Below are positions 19,328-28,990 of a DNA stretch of 64,000 nucleotides, piece by piece. A model generated the notes under the pieces. It worked only from the letters and a program-made list of their open reading frames with translations. It did no database searches and was not told where the DNA came from. The translations under genes were made by a program, and so were the position numbers. Source of the stretch: Citrobacter freundii (GTDB taxonomy: Bacteria; Bacteroidota; Bacteroidia; Chitinophagales; Chitinophagaceae); NCBI GenBank assembly GCA_003243445.1, contig QFQQ01000012.1, positions 1 to 64,000 on the forward strand, given 5' to 3'. How positions within the stretch are numbered: position 1 is the stretch's first letter; every line of letters begins with the position of its first letter.

Positions 19328-20260
19328 ATGAGAAAAGGAAAATTTGTCCCGGTGATGCTGACCCCATTCGATGAGAATGGTGAAATTGATTTTACCGCGC
19401 TTGCGAAGCTTACACATTACTATATCGAAGCCGGTGCAACAGGTCTATTTGCCAACTGCCTTTCCAGCGAAATGTTTGAACTGGGCAAAGAAGAACGTAT
19501 TGCGGTCACCTCTTTTGTTGTTGAAGAAGTTGCGGGAGCGATTCCTGTTTTTAGCACGGGAACTTTTTGCGGTCCGTTGAAAGAACAAGCAGATTTTTGC
19601 AAACGTATTTATGACACCGGGATAACAGCAGTTGTAGCTATCACAAGTATTCTTGCAAACGAAAACGATGCTGACAAAACCCTGCTATCACAGGTTGCTG
19701 AATTATTTAGCCTCACAGGAAATATTCGCTTTGGTTTTTACGAATGCCCCGTTCCCTATAAAAGGGTATTATCGCCGTTATTACTGAAACAAATTGTAGA
19801 CACAAACCGTATTGTTTATTATAAGGACACAAGCCTCGATCTCGAAGCTGTAATGCAAAAAGTAATGCTGACCAAAGCTCACGGCAGTTTTGAACTGTAC
19901 GATGCTTTTATGGTTAATGCCGTTGCCTCAATGGAAAGCGGTTGCGCAGGCCTCTCGTGTATCCAGGGTAACTATTTTCCTGAGATGATCAGCTGGATCA
20001 CCAGCAACTTTTCCAATCAGGAATATAGCTTGCAGGTAAAACAAGTACAACAATTTCTGACGGACACAATGGATGTGATCCACAATGTATATCCCATCTC
20101 TGCAAAATATTTCCTTCAATCCAGAAATTTTCCAATCGGTCTGAACACAAGAAGAAAAGTAGGTTTATTTTCACCGGAGGTGAAAACCAACATAGATCAG
20201 TTATCATATAAGTATGACCGGTTGCGTGAACAACTTGGCATAAAATCAATGCTTATCTGA
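19328..20260 (+). CDS. DapA/NanA-family aldolase
   Basis: A 310-residue class I aldolase-like protein of the dihydrodipicolinate synthase/N-acetylneuraminate lyase family. It begins KFVPVMLTPFDENGEIDF, as the family does. The active-site tyrosine is in GFYECPVPY (about residue 138) and the Schiff-base lysine in IVYYKDTS (about residue 164). Pyruvate-type lyases of this fold act on lysine precursors, sialic acids, or 2-keto-3-deoxy sugars. The glycine-rich GTGG motif usual for true DapA is not obvious (STGTFCGPL instead), so a catabolic sugar-acid aldolase is more likely than lysine biosynthesis (inference). The next gene, a DUF3748 propeller, is 47 nt away and is probably cotranscribed. Confidence 0.82.
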   Translation: MRKGKFVPVMLTPFDENGEIDFTALAKLTHYYIEAGATGLFANCLSSEMFELGKEERIAVTSFVVEEVAGAIPVFSTGTFCGPLKEQADFCKRIYDTGITAVVAITSILANENDADKTLLSQVAELFSLTGNIRFGFYECPVPYKRVLSPLLLKQIVDTNRIVYYKDTSLDLEAVMQKVMLTKAHGSFELYDAFMVNAVASMESGCAGLSCIQGNYFPEMISWITSNFSNQEYSLQVKQVQQFLTDTMDVIHNVYPISAKYFLQSRNFPIGLNTRRKVGLFSPEVKTNIDQLSYKYDRLREQLGIKSMLI

Positions 20261-20307
20261 AGCGAGTTCGGTTGTAGCTTTATCATCCAACATTTAGTGT
20301 TCAGTCT

Positions 20308-21615
20308 GTGCAATTCAAGGAAATACAATTAACCCATGACGCTGCCGGCCATTGCCTCAATTCCACGCAGTGTTTTTCACCAGACGATCAATGGATCGTT
20401 TATGATGGCCGTAATTATGATCATTTGATCGGCAGTACAGGTCTGATTGCAATGGTGAATGTTGAAACCGGAGAGATCGTTAAGTTGTATGAAACAGCCG
20501 GTCAGACGGATTTTGGTCCGGGCGTTGGTGCTGCTACATTTTCTCCCGTTGATGATCGTGTTTTGTTCATCCATGGCATCCGGAATGCGAATCAAGAAAA
20601 TCCCTACACGATCACAAGGCGTACTGGTGTTGCCATTGATATCACCAATCCGGGCGTGCCCGTTTTTATGGATGCGCGGAATATTATCCCGCCGTTTACA
20701 AATGGTGCATTGCGGGGTGGCACACACGCGCATACCTGGACGGCAGATGGAGAATGGATCAGTTTTACGTACAACGATCATATATTGGCGCAAATGGCGA
20801 AAACTGATTCTTCGGTAAAAGACCTTCGTACGATCGGCATAATGGTTCCCGGAATCAGGGTCATTGTGCCGGTGAATGATCTGGAAAATAACAATGGAGA
20901 AATGTTCTCTATGCTGGTGGTAGACGTAACATCCAGTCCGCTGCCTGGTTCTGACGAAATAGAAAAAGCTTTTGATGAAACCTGGATCGGCCGTAACGGT
21001 TATCTGAAAAAAGATGGTTCCCGTCAGCGCCGTGCTATCGCTTACCAGGGAAATCTTCGGGAAAAGGATGGAACAATCAAGACGGAGATCTTCATTGTTG
21101 ATATTCCCGATAACATTTTACAACTTGCAGCAACAGTTTCCCTACAAGGCTCGCTTACTGAAAGACCAGCTTTGCCACCTGGATTAATACATCGCCGCAT
21201 CAGCTTTACAGAAAAAGGCGTGAGTGATCAGCCACGTCATTGGTTAAGGTCCAATGCCAGCGGATCAAGAATTGCATTTCTTGCTGAAGATAATAAAGGC
21301 TTTATTCAGTTGTTCACCATATCACCTGATGGAGGTAAACCCGATCAGCTCACCACTTTTGCGTTCTCTATTCAGGGACCGGTCAATTTCAGCCCCGATG
21401 GCAACCACATCGCTTATATCGCCGATAACAGCGTTTTTATCACTGAGGTAAATACTGCTTCTTCCTCAAGGATCACCATCCGTTCGGATGAAGACTCCAA
21501 ACCGGTGGGTGCTGTCAACTGGAGTAACGATGGTAAAACACTTTGCTATAACAAATACGTTGAAGTCGATAGTCGAAAATTCCTTCAGATCTTTTTATTA
21601 AAAAGAATCTTCTGA
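20308..21615 (+). CDS. DUF3748 (YidR-like) TolB-type beta-propeller
   Basis: A 435-residue protein with repeated propeller blades: FSPDDQWIVYDGR near residue 30, TFSPVDDRVLFIHG near 80, TWTADGEWISFTYND near 145, SNASGSRIAFLAED near 315, FSPDGNHIAYIADN near 355 and NWSNDGKTLCYNKY near 410. The overall pattern matches DUF3748, whose E. coli member is YidR, with no established activity. No signal peptide is visible, so it may be cytoplasmic. The start is GTG at 20308, since no ATG lies nearby in frame. Pairing with an aldolase suggests a sugar or sugar-acid pathway, but this is inference. Confidence 0.72.
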   Translation: MQFKEIQLTHDAAGHCLNSTQCFSPDDQWIVYDGRNYDHLIGSTGLIAMVNVETGEIVKLYETAGQTDFGPGVGAATFSPVDDRVLFIHGIRNANQENPYTITRRTGVAIDITNPGVPVFMDARNIIPPFTNGALRGGTHAHTWTADGEWISFTYNDHILAQMAKTDSSVKDLRTIGIMVPGIRVIVPVNDLENNNGEMFSMLVVDVTSSPLPGSDEIEKAFDETWIGRNGYLKKDGSRQRRAIAYQGNLREKDGTIKTEIFIVDIPDNILQLAATVSLQGSLTERPALPPGLIHRRISFTEKGVSDQPRHWLRSNASGSRIAFLAEDNKGFIQLFTISPDGGKPDQLTTFAFSIQGPVNFSPDGNHIAYIADNSVFITEVNTASSSRITIRSDEDSKPVGAVNWSNDGKTLCYNKYVEVDSRKFLQIFLLKRIF

Positions 21616-21781
21616 GCTGGCCGGATGTGCTGATTAAAGGAGCAATATGGATCTTTCCCGGCTCACCCAGACAAGGATAAAAGTTGCCGGACAGCGATCC
21701 CGCCTACTCAATTTGATGTACTTCTTCAGATTTCCCACCCCAAACCTCTTGCAAATACCGGCAATTCTCTATTTTAGAAGT

Positions 21782-23776
21782 ATGTGCCGCCTCCTGATCA
21801 TTGGTGTTCTGCTTTTGTGGGGATCTTCCGCCTTTACCCAGACCCATATCATTGACAGCCTCAAACAGCGTGTACATGCCGCCAAAGATGATAAAGCAAA
21901 GCTGAAAGCCGTGCTGGATCTTTGCGAGGAACACAGGAGCCTTAACAGGGACACACTGGATTATTACACAGGCATAGCAAGGATACTTTCAGCGAAGGTT
22001 GGCGACAACCGAAGCAGAGATCTTGCGCAATTGGCCGCCGCCAATACGCTTTACCGCTGGGGTTGGGTAGACAGTGCCCTTGCAGTGATCGAACCCGTGC
22101 TGGAAAGAAACCCTGTTGCGGGCACTGATACGCGTGCTGTTTACTACAAAGCGGCGAGGCAGAAAGCACTTTATCTCGGAGGAAAGTCAAGGTTTGCAGA
22201 GTCATTGGATGTACTATACAAGCTCGTCGGTGATGCGGAAAGATATCGCGATTCTGTGATCGTCGGCACCAACATGAATACGATCGGCTCTGTAGCACTT
22301 GGCCGGTCCGCACCCCGGGTAGCGCTGGAATGGTTCGGGAAGGCATCCAATTATTCAACCCGGGATGCGCGTTATCAGCCGGTACTGGCGGGAATTTATG
22401 CAAACATGGGCGAGGCATACAGCCTGCTTGGCAGGCATGACTCTGCCATTTATTATAGTGAAAAAGGCGTCAGGCTGTTCCGGGATCTTCAGAATTTATC
22501 AAGCCTTGCTATTTCATTACAGAAGCAATCACAGATCTACATTCATGCTAAACTGTTCGATAAGGCTGAAGCAACATTGAAAGAGATGATCAATGTACGT
22601 GAACAGACAAGGGATGGAGGCATGTGGGTGGATGACAATATCGCATTGATCGATTTTTATATAGAGACCAGGCAACTGGATAAGGCGATCGCTTTTTGTA
22701 AATACGCACTGGAACGGGGTAATACACTGGATACCGTAAATACAGGCAGAACGTTTACCAATAATATCAATCTGCGATTGGGCTACTATGAAGCACTTGC
22801 GCGTTGCTATAAACTTGCGGGTAAAAATGATCTGTATCAACAGACGCTGGAAGAGATCATTTCTGCAAAAGATTCTTTCTATCTCGCAAATTCTGCTGAA
22901 GCTATAGCGGAAGTGCAGACGAAATATGAAGTACAGAAAAAAGAGAATACCATCGTTCAGCAAAAACTGGATATCGCGCGGAACAATATCCGGTTCTATC
23001 TGACAGTCGCGGGATTATTATTCGTTGCCATTATTTCCTACATTCTTTTTGTCAGTTATCGCCGAAGGGAAAAACTGAAAACGCAATTAATGCTGGAGAA
23101 AGAAAAAGAAACGGGCGTCAAAGCTGTTGCCCGGGCTGAAGAAAATGAAAGAAAGCGGATCGCTGCGGATCTGCATGATAACCTTGGTGCATATGCAGCG
23201 TCGATCGCTTCCAATCTTGATTTTATTCAACCTGGTGATAAGAACGGACAGGAAGCCATTGCGCTGCAGGAACTGCATAACAATTCAAAAGCGATCGTAT
23301 CACAACTGGATGATACGATATGGGCTTTGAATAAAGACACATTAACACTAACAGCCATCAGCGACCGGTTGAAGATCTTTGCAAAAAGGCTGAAGCCGAG
23401 TTATCCAAACGTCGATATTGATATTGAAGAAACGATCGTGAATGATGTTTCACTTCCGCCCACGCAGGCCTTTCATCTGTTCCAGGTGATACAGGAGGCG
23501 GTGGTGAACGCATTAAAACACAGCGGAGCTAAACAGGTAAAGATCTTACTGGAAAGCGATGATGACTGGCGGATCAGCATCACAGATGATGGATCCGGCA
23601 TGAAAACGGACAGGACTACCAGGGCCTCGGGCGGCAACGGTCTGCTGAACATGAAGAACCGGGCCGAAATGGCCGGATGGAAGCTCAGCTGGGAAGCGGC
23701 TTTTCCTGGTGGCACGCGGGTGGTGATAGAGTCGACGGCCGACCACCGACCGCCGACCGCCGATCAGTCAGCATAA
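21782..23776 (+). CDS. TPR-containing sensor histidine kinase (HisKA_3)
   Basis: A 664-residue membrane kinase. The ATG at 21782 opens a signal peptide (MCRLLIIGVLLLWGSSAFTQ); the frame is open for 45 more codons upstream but these do not look coding. Periplasmic residues 25-395 are TPR-like helical repeats (ANTLYRWGWVDSAL, GIYANMGEAYSLLGRHDSAI). A transmembrane helix spans about 403-423, then a short coiled coil and a NarX/DegS-type dimerisation domain with phosphoacceptor His465 in IAADLHDNLGAYAAS. The HATPase domain has NALKHSGA (N box) and GGNGLLNMKNRAEMAG. It probably phosphorylates the response regulator encoded 132 nt downstream. The signal sensed is unknown. Confidence 0.92.
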   Translation: MCRLLIIGVLLLWGSSAFTQTHIIDSLKQRVHAAKDDKAKLKAVLDLCEEHRSLNRDTLDYYTGIARILSAKVGDNRSRDLAQLAAANTLYRWGWVDSALAVIEPVLERNPVAGTDTRAVYYKAARQKALYLGGKSRFAESLDVLYKLVGDAERYRDSVIVGTNMNTIGSVALGRSAPRVALEWFGKASNYSTRDARYQPVLAGIYANMGEAYSLLGRHDSAIYYSEKGVRLFRDLQNLSSLAISLQKQSQIYIHAKLFDKAEATLKEMINVREQTRDGGMWVDDNIALIDFYIETRQLDKAIAFCKYALERGNTLDTVNTGRTFTNNINLRLGYYEALARCYKLAGKNDLYQQTLEEIISAKDSFYLANSAEAIAEVQTKYEVQKKENTIVQQKLDIARNNIRFYLTVAGLLFVAIISYILFVSYRRREKLKTQLMLEKEKETGVKAVARAEENERKRIAADLHDNLGAYAASIASNLDFIQPGDKNGQEAIALQELHNNSKAIVSQLDDTIWALNKDTLTLTAISDRLKIFAKRLKPSYPNVDIDIEETIVNDVSLPPTQAFHLFQVIQEAVVNALKHSGAKQVKILLESDDDWRISITDDGSGMKTDRTTRASGGNGLLNMKNRAEMAGWKLSWEAAFPGGTRVVIESTADHRPPTADQSA

Positions 23777-23908
23777 AAAAAAGATCTTTAATATTCAGAC
23801 CTGCTATAAGCGGCAGATATAAAGAATGGTACTACGGTCGGTGGTCACCCCAATGGTACTACAAATTAATTATTGTTCACCCTTTCCCAAAAAACCAACT
23901 TTGCATGT

Positions 23909-24580
23909 ATGGTCTTTAAAATAGCAATGGCAGAGGATAACGCGGTGAACCGGAATACTTTTCTTCAGAAGATAAAAGTATCCGGCAAGATGGAACTTGT
24001 ATTCGCGGCAGCAGACGGAAATGAATGTCTTTCTGAACTGAAAGGGCTGCCGCATGCGCTGATCCCGCAGGTATTATTTATGGATCTGGAGATGCCGGAT
24101 CTTAATGGCATTGAGACGATCCGGATCGCAAAAACTTTATATCCGCAGATCCATTTCATCGTATTGACGGTTTTTGATGATGATGAAAAAATATTTGAGG
24201 CCATTAAAGCCGGAGCGTCGGGATACCTGTTGAAGCATGAATCCGCATCGGTGCTGGAAAATGCGGTGCTGGAAGTCCTGGAAACAGGCGGAGCGCCAAT
24301 GAGTCCGGCCATTGCCCGCAAAGCATTGCAATTGCTCAGCCGTTCACCCGAAGCGGTGGCTCAGCAAAGTGAAACCTCATCGATCCCGGTAAATATCACC
24401 GAGCGTGAAAAACAAATCCTTCAACTGATGGTCAATGGCTGGGATGCCAAGCGCATTGCCAGCGAACTCTTCCTGAGCGTGCTTACGGTGAGAAAGCACA
24501 TTGCAAATATCTATGATAAGCTGCACGTGAATTCAAGGGCACAGGTGATCACGCTGGCACATAAGAATAAGTGGCTGTAG
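23909..24580 (+). CDS. NarL/LuxR-type response regulator
   Basis: A 223-residue regulator. The receiver domain starts VFKIAMAEDNAVN, with phosphoacceptor Asp59 in LFMDLEMPDLNG, Thr in VLTVFDDDE and Lys in GYLLKHES. A linker is followed by a LuxR-type HTH at the C-terminus (ITEREKQILQLM... RKHIANIYDKLHVNS). The ATG at 23909 is preferred because the first beta strand (KIAMAEDN) follows directly. The sequence CAACTTTG just before the ATG resembles a -7 element, so the transcript may be nearly leaderless or the gene may be read through from the kinase gene. It is the cognate partner of the kinase upstream; targets are unknown. Confidence 0.93.
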   Translation: MVFKIAMAEDNAVNRNTFLQKIKVSGKMELVFAAADGNECLSELKGLPHALIPQVLFMDLEMPDLNGIETIRIAKTLYPQIHFIVLTVFDDDEKIFEAIKAGASGYLLKHESASVLENAVLEVLETGGAPMSPAIARKALQLLSRSPEAVAQQSETSSIPVNITEREKQILQLMVNGWDAKRIASELFLSVLTVRKHIANIYDKLHVNSRAQVITLAHKNKWL

Positions 24581-24685
24581 GAAAGTAAAAAGTCAAAAGT
24601 AAAAATTAAAAAACCGCTCCAGGAAGAAAGACTCCAACAGGCAGGGCTTTTTTTTAATTTTTACTTTTGACTTTTTACTTTCCTA
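24579..24685. repeat. 7-nt phased inverted array between the regulator gene and pyrH
   Basis: The left arm starts at the stop codon of the regulator (TAGGAAA, then GTAAAAA, GTCAAAA, GTAAAAA, TTAAAAA to 24613). The right arm (24648-24685) is its near-perfect complement, ending TTTCCTA. The arms are about 36 nt each with a 35-nt loop. A T-run in the right arm could also let it act as a terminator. Confidence 0.85.
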
Positions 24686-24753
24686 CGACCTGCAACATGA
24701 CTGCCTCTCCACACCGGAATTCCCCTATCTTCGCAGCGCTAAACATCAACTTC

Positions 24754-25467
24754 ATGCTTCCTAAGTACAAACGTATTCTGCTGAAACTTTCCGGTGAATC
24801 TCTGATGGGCGACAAAAATTTCGGGATGGACTCCAAAGTCATTTCCCAGTATGCTCAGGACATCAAATCGATAACTGACCTGGGTGTGCAGGTGGCCATT
24901 GTGATCGGGGGCGGAAACATTTACCGGGGCATGAATGAAGCCGAAACAGGCATTGAGCGCGCTCACGGCGATTATATGGGCATGCTGGCTACGGTGATCA
25001 ATGGCATGGCTCTCCAGGCCGGCCTCGAAAAGATCGGGGTATACACCCGCCTGCAAAGCGCCATCAAAATGGAGCAGATCGCCGAGCCTTACATCCGCCG
25101 CCGTGCGATCCGTCACGTTGAAAAAGGCCGTGTGGTGATCTTTGGCGCCGGTACCGGTAACCCCTACTTTACTACGGACACTGCCGGTTCACTCCGCGCG
25201 ATCGAGATCAGTGCTGATGTGATCCTGAAAGGAACCCGTGTTGACGGCATCTACACTGCAGACCCCGAAAAAGACCCTACCGCAACCAAGTATGAAACCG
25301 TTACCTTCCAGGAATGCCTTTCCAGGAACCTGCGCGTAATGGATATGACAGCTTTCACCCTTTGTATGGAGAATAATCTTCCGATCATCGTGTTTGACAT
25401 GAACAAGGAGGGAAATCTTCGCCGCGTGGTGACTGGCGAGAAAGTAGGAACACTTGTAAAAGGATAA
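24754..25467 (+). CDS. pyrH: UMP kinase
   Basis: A 237-residue hexameric kinase that converts UMP to UDP in pyrimidine biosynthesis. The ATG at 24754 gives [19 protein letters not shown], the expected start; the frame continues upstream without homology. The family motifs are [10 protein letters not shown] near residue 50, [19 protein letters not shown] near 135 and a C-terminal [11 protein letters not shown]. It is a single gene followed by a terminator at 25489-25518. Confidence 0.97.
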   Translation: MLPKYKRILLKLSGESLMGDKNFGMDSKVISQYAQDIKSITDLGVQVAIVIGGGNIYRGMNEAETGIERAHGDYMGMLATVINGMALQAGLEKIGVYTRLQSAIKMEQIAEPYIRRRAIRHVEKGRVVIFGAGTGNPYFTTDTAGSLRAIEISADVILKGTRVDGIYTADPEKDPTATKYETVTFQECLSRNLRVMDMTAFTLCMENNLPIIVFDMNKEGNLRRVVTGEKVGTLVKG

Positions 25468-25488
25468 GAATTTATTATACCAATACAG

Positions 25489-25518
25489 AAAGGCCGGCGC
25501 GAAGCCGGCCTTTGTTAT
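25489..25518. terminator. Terminator between pyrH and the DUF3298 gene
   Basis: AAAGGCCGGC (25489-25498), loop GCGAA, GCCGGCCTTT (25504-25513). The genes on both sides are convergent, and the A-flank and T-flank suit both directions. Confidence 0.88.
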
Positions 25519-25534
25519 TATTGGGATCAGCGAT

Positions 25535-26635
25535 CTATTTTTTAAAAGAAGGATTCAGGCCTGCCGGACCAAAGTCACTATATGGGATGAATACCTCTAT
25601 CTGCCCCATAGCATAAGGACCGATCTCATATGGGTTGTATGTAAATGAGATACCGGTGCCCGTCAGGTAGAAATTGTTATTCGCTTCAAACTTATCATCA
25701 AATAGCCCGGCTTCCGTCAGGGGATCTTTAGCGGAAAGATTAAGATCCCTGCGGAATTTTTTCTCAAGCAAAGTGTTCAATTGTTTCCTGCCGGAAGCGC
25801 TGAGCACCATTGAAAGCGTATAAGGCTTGCCTGTCGTGGGATTAATGCAGATGTAAGTCGTGCTGTAGTTGCCATGTGCACCGCCGCTATATGACATAAG
25901 AAAATTCGCAAGGGAAAGGATCGTCGGGGAATGATATACAACGGAGACCGAGCCGGACACATCCTGCGTATAGCCGGAAGGAAACCGAAGCAACTCACTG
26001 TCGGGCTCATTTTTGTGATCTGAAAAATAGTCAGCAAAGAACTTTTTCTTGTCGGCCAGCAAGGCCGGCCCGATATCCGTCTGCACGTTCTTTAATCCCA
26101 GGCTTTCGCTGATCATTTTTTTCAGCGTTACAGTGGCCGGTAAATTACCTTTTGGCCAGACTGTTGAGATCTGATAGCTGGCTGTTGGGGACTCTGTCAG
26201 CTTTGGCCGCAGTATTTCAGACCCGGAAGTGAACACCAGGTCAAAGGCTGGGGCAAGCGTGTTAACAGCCTTTGCTTTTACCGGAAGTCCTGCCGAAGCC
26301 GAGTTGTAGCTCTTTTTCCATTCACCGGTCAGTGAATCTCCCTGGAAGGTCAACGTAAAAGATTCAATATCAGAATTCGGGTCAGAGCTGGAAGATAACA
26401 ACCGGATCTTACCGGCGATCGTAGTGTCATCGCCGTTAACGCTAAACGGTTGCTGGATTTTATTATAATAGTAATAACCCGATATCTCATGGTCAGCCTT
26501 ATGCAAATGAAGGGTAACCGGATATTTATCAATCGTTCCTGAAAAACTTTTATACCAGTACTTGTCCTGCCCAATGCTGGTCCCGGCAACACAGACCAGC
26601 ACTGTCAGTGCTGTCATATATCGGAAAATTACCAT
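25535..26635 (-). CDS. Secreted DUF4163/DUF3298 protein
   Basis: A 366-residue exported protein. The N-terminal signal peptide ends near VCVAGTSIGQ. The first 130 residues form a beta-rich domain with a GTIDKYPVTLHLHKADHEISGYYYY pattern (given in short: GTIDKYPVTL then HEISGYYYY). The C-terminal half matches the DUF3298 family (SGGAHGNYSTTYICINPTTG near residue 255, followed by FSYNPYEIGPYAMG-like ...FTYNPYEIGPYAMG near 340). Related domains occur in RsiV-type lysozyme-sensing anti-sigma factors and in lipoproteins. No enzymatic activity can be assigned. It is convergent with pyrH. Confidence 0.75.
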   Translation of the reverse strand: MVIFRYMTALTVLVCVAGTSIGQDKYWYKSFSGTIDKYPVTLHLHKADHEISGYYYYNKIQQPFSVNGDDTTIAGKIRLLSSSSDPNSDIESFTLTFQGDSLTGEWKKSYNSASAGLPVKAKAVNTLAPAFDLVFTSGSEILRPKLTESPTASYQISTVWPKGNLPATVTLKKMISESLGLKNVQTDIGPALLADKKKFFADYFSDHKNEPDSELLRFPSGYTQDVSGSVSVVYHSPTILSLANFLMSYSGGAHGNYSTTYICINPTTGKPYTLSMVLSASGRKQLNTLLEKKFRRDLNLSAKDPLTEAGLFDDKFEANNNFYLTGTGISFTYNPYEIGPYAMGQIEVFIPYSDFGPAGLNPSFKK

Positions 26636-26762
26636 TTTGAAAAGAAGTCTTTTATTAATTAAATATACCGATTATCTTGTGGCTCCTACTTGTGAAAAAT
26701 TTAAAGGCCATATCCGTTAAACTTAGTGATAGTTTCAATACCTTAATTCCATCGTTACTGTT

Positions 26763-28166
26763 ATGGCTGCCACCTTTACCCTCTCTCTTGTAGAGCTAAT
26801 TGTATTGCTTGTCGGGGCGATCATCCTCGGCATGACAATCCTGTTTTTTATAAACAGTCGTAAAAACCTGCGCATTCCCAAAGACCCGAGCAAGCCGGAT
26901 CTTGCAAGGAATGAATGGAAGTTGAAATACTTTAATGATATTGAAATTAAAGACAGGGAGATCACTGCACTTACCAACAGGGTAAACATTGCCGAAGAGA
27001 ACGCAGATTCCTTCGCCATCGAACTGGATGATCTGAAAAAATCATACAAAGCATTAAAGGCGACATCTTCTTCCTCCGGTGATGAAGAGATCTATAAAGA
27101 GGAGATCAATTCTTTAAGAGAAGAAATAAAGGAACTCCAGGATCAGCATGCATCTGTGCATGAAGTGAACCAGCAAAGACATGCAGAGAAAGATGAGTTG
27201 ATCGCTTCGCTGCAGGAAAAGAATGATGACCTGCAGGACAGACTGGCCGTTGCCGTACAGGCAAGCCAGGCAGAACAGGCCGATCAATCAGCTATAAACT
27301 TATTACAAGCGCAGAATGACCAGCTCAGGGCTCAACTCACTGAAATGTCCCGCGAAACACACAGCCAGGCAGAAAGTGCGCAGCAACTGATCGCAGAGCT
27401 GAGAAACCGCATACAGGAACTGGAACAACAACCTGTGGCAGCTCCCGTTTCTCATGAAGATCATGAGGAAGAAACGGCCCGCCACGATGACTATCTTTCC
27501 CGCCTGCTTGAAGCAAAAGCCTCGCTGCAGCAACATAATGAGAAGATCGCCGAGCTGCTTGGTAATATCGAAGTGATCAGGGAAAAAGAAGAGCTTCAGC
27601 AGGAAATGGCGAGAACAAACGAAGAGCTTTCACACCAGCTTGAAGATGCACGCCGTCAGCTGGAAAATAAAGACTCGGAGATCCACGCGGCACGGCAGAA
27701 AGAATCTCTGACAAAAGAGATGAGTTCCATGCTCGATCACGCGTACAGTGATTTTAATATACTCCAGGAGAAGATCAGAAAGCTGGAAGCTCAGTTGACT
27801 TCTTCGCGTTTACAAACACTTGAGTTCGAAGACCTGAAAGAAGCACATCAAAAAGTTTCCGCGGATGTTGAACGTTACCGCCAGAAAAGCCAGACGCTTA
27901 CTGCTGAAAATCTCGGATTGCAACAGGAGCTGAGCATGGTGGAAGATAAACTGCGGGAGGCAAATCTTCAACGGCAACAATTACAGAAAAAAGTAGCGTA
28001 TCTGGAAGAGATCAATAGCGATCTTCATTCGGTTGCCGATGCCAATAAAAAACTGGAGGGACAACTGAAACGCATTGGCGAGCTGGAAAGTATGCTGAAC
28101 GTTGTATCTGAGGAAAGAGACCAGCTGATGCAAAAACAACAGTCACATCATCCTCCTTATGCCTGA
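26763..28166 (+). CDS. Membrane-anchored coiled-coil protein
   Basis: A 467-residue protein with one N-terminal transmembrane helix (LVELIVLLVGAIILGMTILF, residues about 8-27), a short basic loop (INSRKNLRIP), and then almost continuous heptad-like coiled coil to the end, rich in Gln and Glu. There are recurrent patterns such as LQEKNDDLQDRL and LEEINSDLHSVADANKKL. No catalytic domain is visible. The arrangement suggests a structural or tethering role at the inner face of the membrane, but this is inference. It lies 55 nt upstream of pdxH, which seems to have its own -7 element. Confidence 0.7.
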   Translation: MAATFTLSLVELIVLLVGAIILGMTILFFINSRKNLRIPKDPSKPDLARNEWKLKYFNDIEIKDREITALTNRVNIAEENADSFAIELDDLKKSYKALKATSSSSGDEEIYKEEINSLREEIKELQDQHASVHEVNQQRHAEKDELIASLQEKNDDLQDRLAVAVQASQAEQADQSAINLLQAQNDQLRAQLTEMSRETHSQAESAQQLIAELRNRIQELEQQPVAAPVSHEDHEEETARHDDYLSRLLEAKASLQQHNEKIAELLGNIEVIREKEELQQEMARTNEELSHQLEDARRQLENKDSEIHAARQKESLTKEMSSMLDHAYSDFNILQEKIRKLEAQLTSSRLQTLEFEDLKEAHQKVSADVERYRQKSQTLTAENLGLQQELSMVEDKLREANLQRQQLQKKVAYLEEINSDLHSVADANKKLEGQLKRIGELESMLNVVSEERDQLMQKQQSHHPPYA

Positions 28167-28180
28167 TAAGCATCATATTC

Positions 28181-28207
28181 TTTGTGCATGATAAGATTGT
28201 AACTTTG
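28181..28207 (+). promoter_or_regulatory. Putative pdxH promoter
   Basis: TAACTTTG at 28200-28207 matches the -7 consensus. The upstream TTTG at 28181-28184 is only 15 nt away, shorter than the usual 19-21, so the -33 element is doubtful. Confidence 0.4.
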
Positions 28208-28221
28208 CGCAAAGCAAAATT

Positions 28222-28866
28222 ATGCAACCTGATATCGCCGGCATACGCACGAACTATTCCCGTCAATCGCTCTCTGAGGCGGACATTGAGGCCAACGCCA
28301 TAAAGCAATTTGCAAAATGGTGGCAGGAAGCCGTTGATTCAAAGATCGACGAAGTGAATGCGATGACACTGGCTACTGCTTCGCCGGATGGAATTCCCTC
28401 AGCACGTATAGTATTACTCAAAGGCTTTTCGGAAGACGGGTTTATGTTCTTTACCAATTACAATAGCTATAAGGGAAAGCAGCTCGCAGAGAATCCAAAA
28501 GCCTGTCTTGTTTTTTTCTGGAAAGAACTGGAGCGGCAGGTCAGGATCACCGGCATTATCAAAAAAGTTTCCGCGGCGGAAAGCGATGAATATTTTTATT
28601 CAAGGCCGATCGGCAGCCAGATCGGGGCCACTGTATCACCCCAAAGCAGTATCATTGAGAGCAGGGAGTGGCTGGAAGAAAAATATGCAGCGAAAGAGAA
28701 AGAGTCGGCTACAGGAAAGATCTTGCGTCCCGCCAACTGGGGTGGTTATATATTAACGCCGGTACTGATCGAATTCTGGCAGGGAAGACCTTCGCGTTTG
28801 CACGACCGGTTTGAGTATTCGCTCCAGGAGAACGGAAGCTGGAAAGCGGAGCGGTTGGCTCCATAA
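28222..28866 (+). CDS. pdxH: Pyridoxamine 5'-phosphate oxidase
   Basis: A 214-residue FMN enzyme that oxidises pyridoxine or pyridoxamine phosphate to pyridoxal phosphate. Motifs include NAMTLATASPDGIPSARIVLLKG (here in blocks NAMTLATASPDG and PSARIVLLKG), GFMFFTNYNSYKGKQL, RPIGSQIGATVSPQSS and the C-terminal FWQGRPSRLHDRFEY, then WKAERLAP. The length is normal and the end conserved. It is followed by an 8-nt phased inverted array. Confidence 0.96.
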   Translation: MQPDIAGIRTNYSRQSLSEADIEANAIKQFAKWWQEAVDSKIDEVNAMTLATASPDGIPSARIVLLKGFSEDGFMFFTNYNSYKGKQLAENPKACLVFFWKELERQVRITGIIKKVSAAESDEYFYSRPIGSQIGATVSPQSSIIESREWLEEKYAAKEKESATGKILRPANWGGYILTPVLIEFWQGRPSRLHDRFEYSLQENGSWKAERLAP

Positions 28867-28874
28867 TACAAAAA

Positions 28875-28959
28875 GTTTAAAAGCTCAAAGGTTTAAGGGT
28901 TTAAAAGTTTCTTCAATTGTTATAAACTTTTAAACCCTTAAGCTTTTGAACCTTTAAAC
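28875..28959. repeat. 8-nt phased inverted array after pdxH
   Basis: The left arm (28875-28910) is GTTTAAAA, GCTCAAAG, GTTTAAGG, GTTTAAAA, GTTT. The right arm (28924-28959), read on the minus strand, is GTTTAAAG, GTTCAAAA, GCTTAAGG, GTTTAAAA, GTTT. The loop is 13 nt. It sits between the convergent pdxH and bTHX genes and uses the same unit as the rpsB-tsf array. Confidence 0.85.
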
Positions 28960-28990
28960 CTCAGGACGTTCAACGATTCTTTCGAAACGA

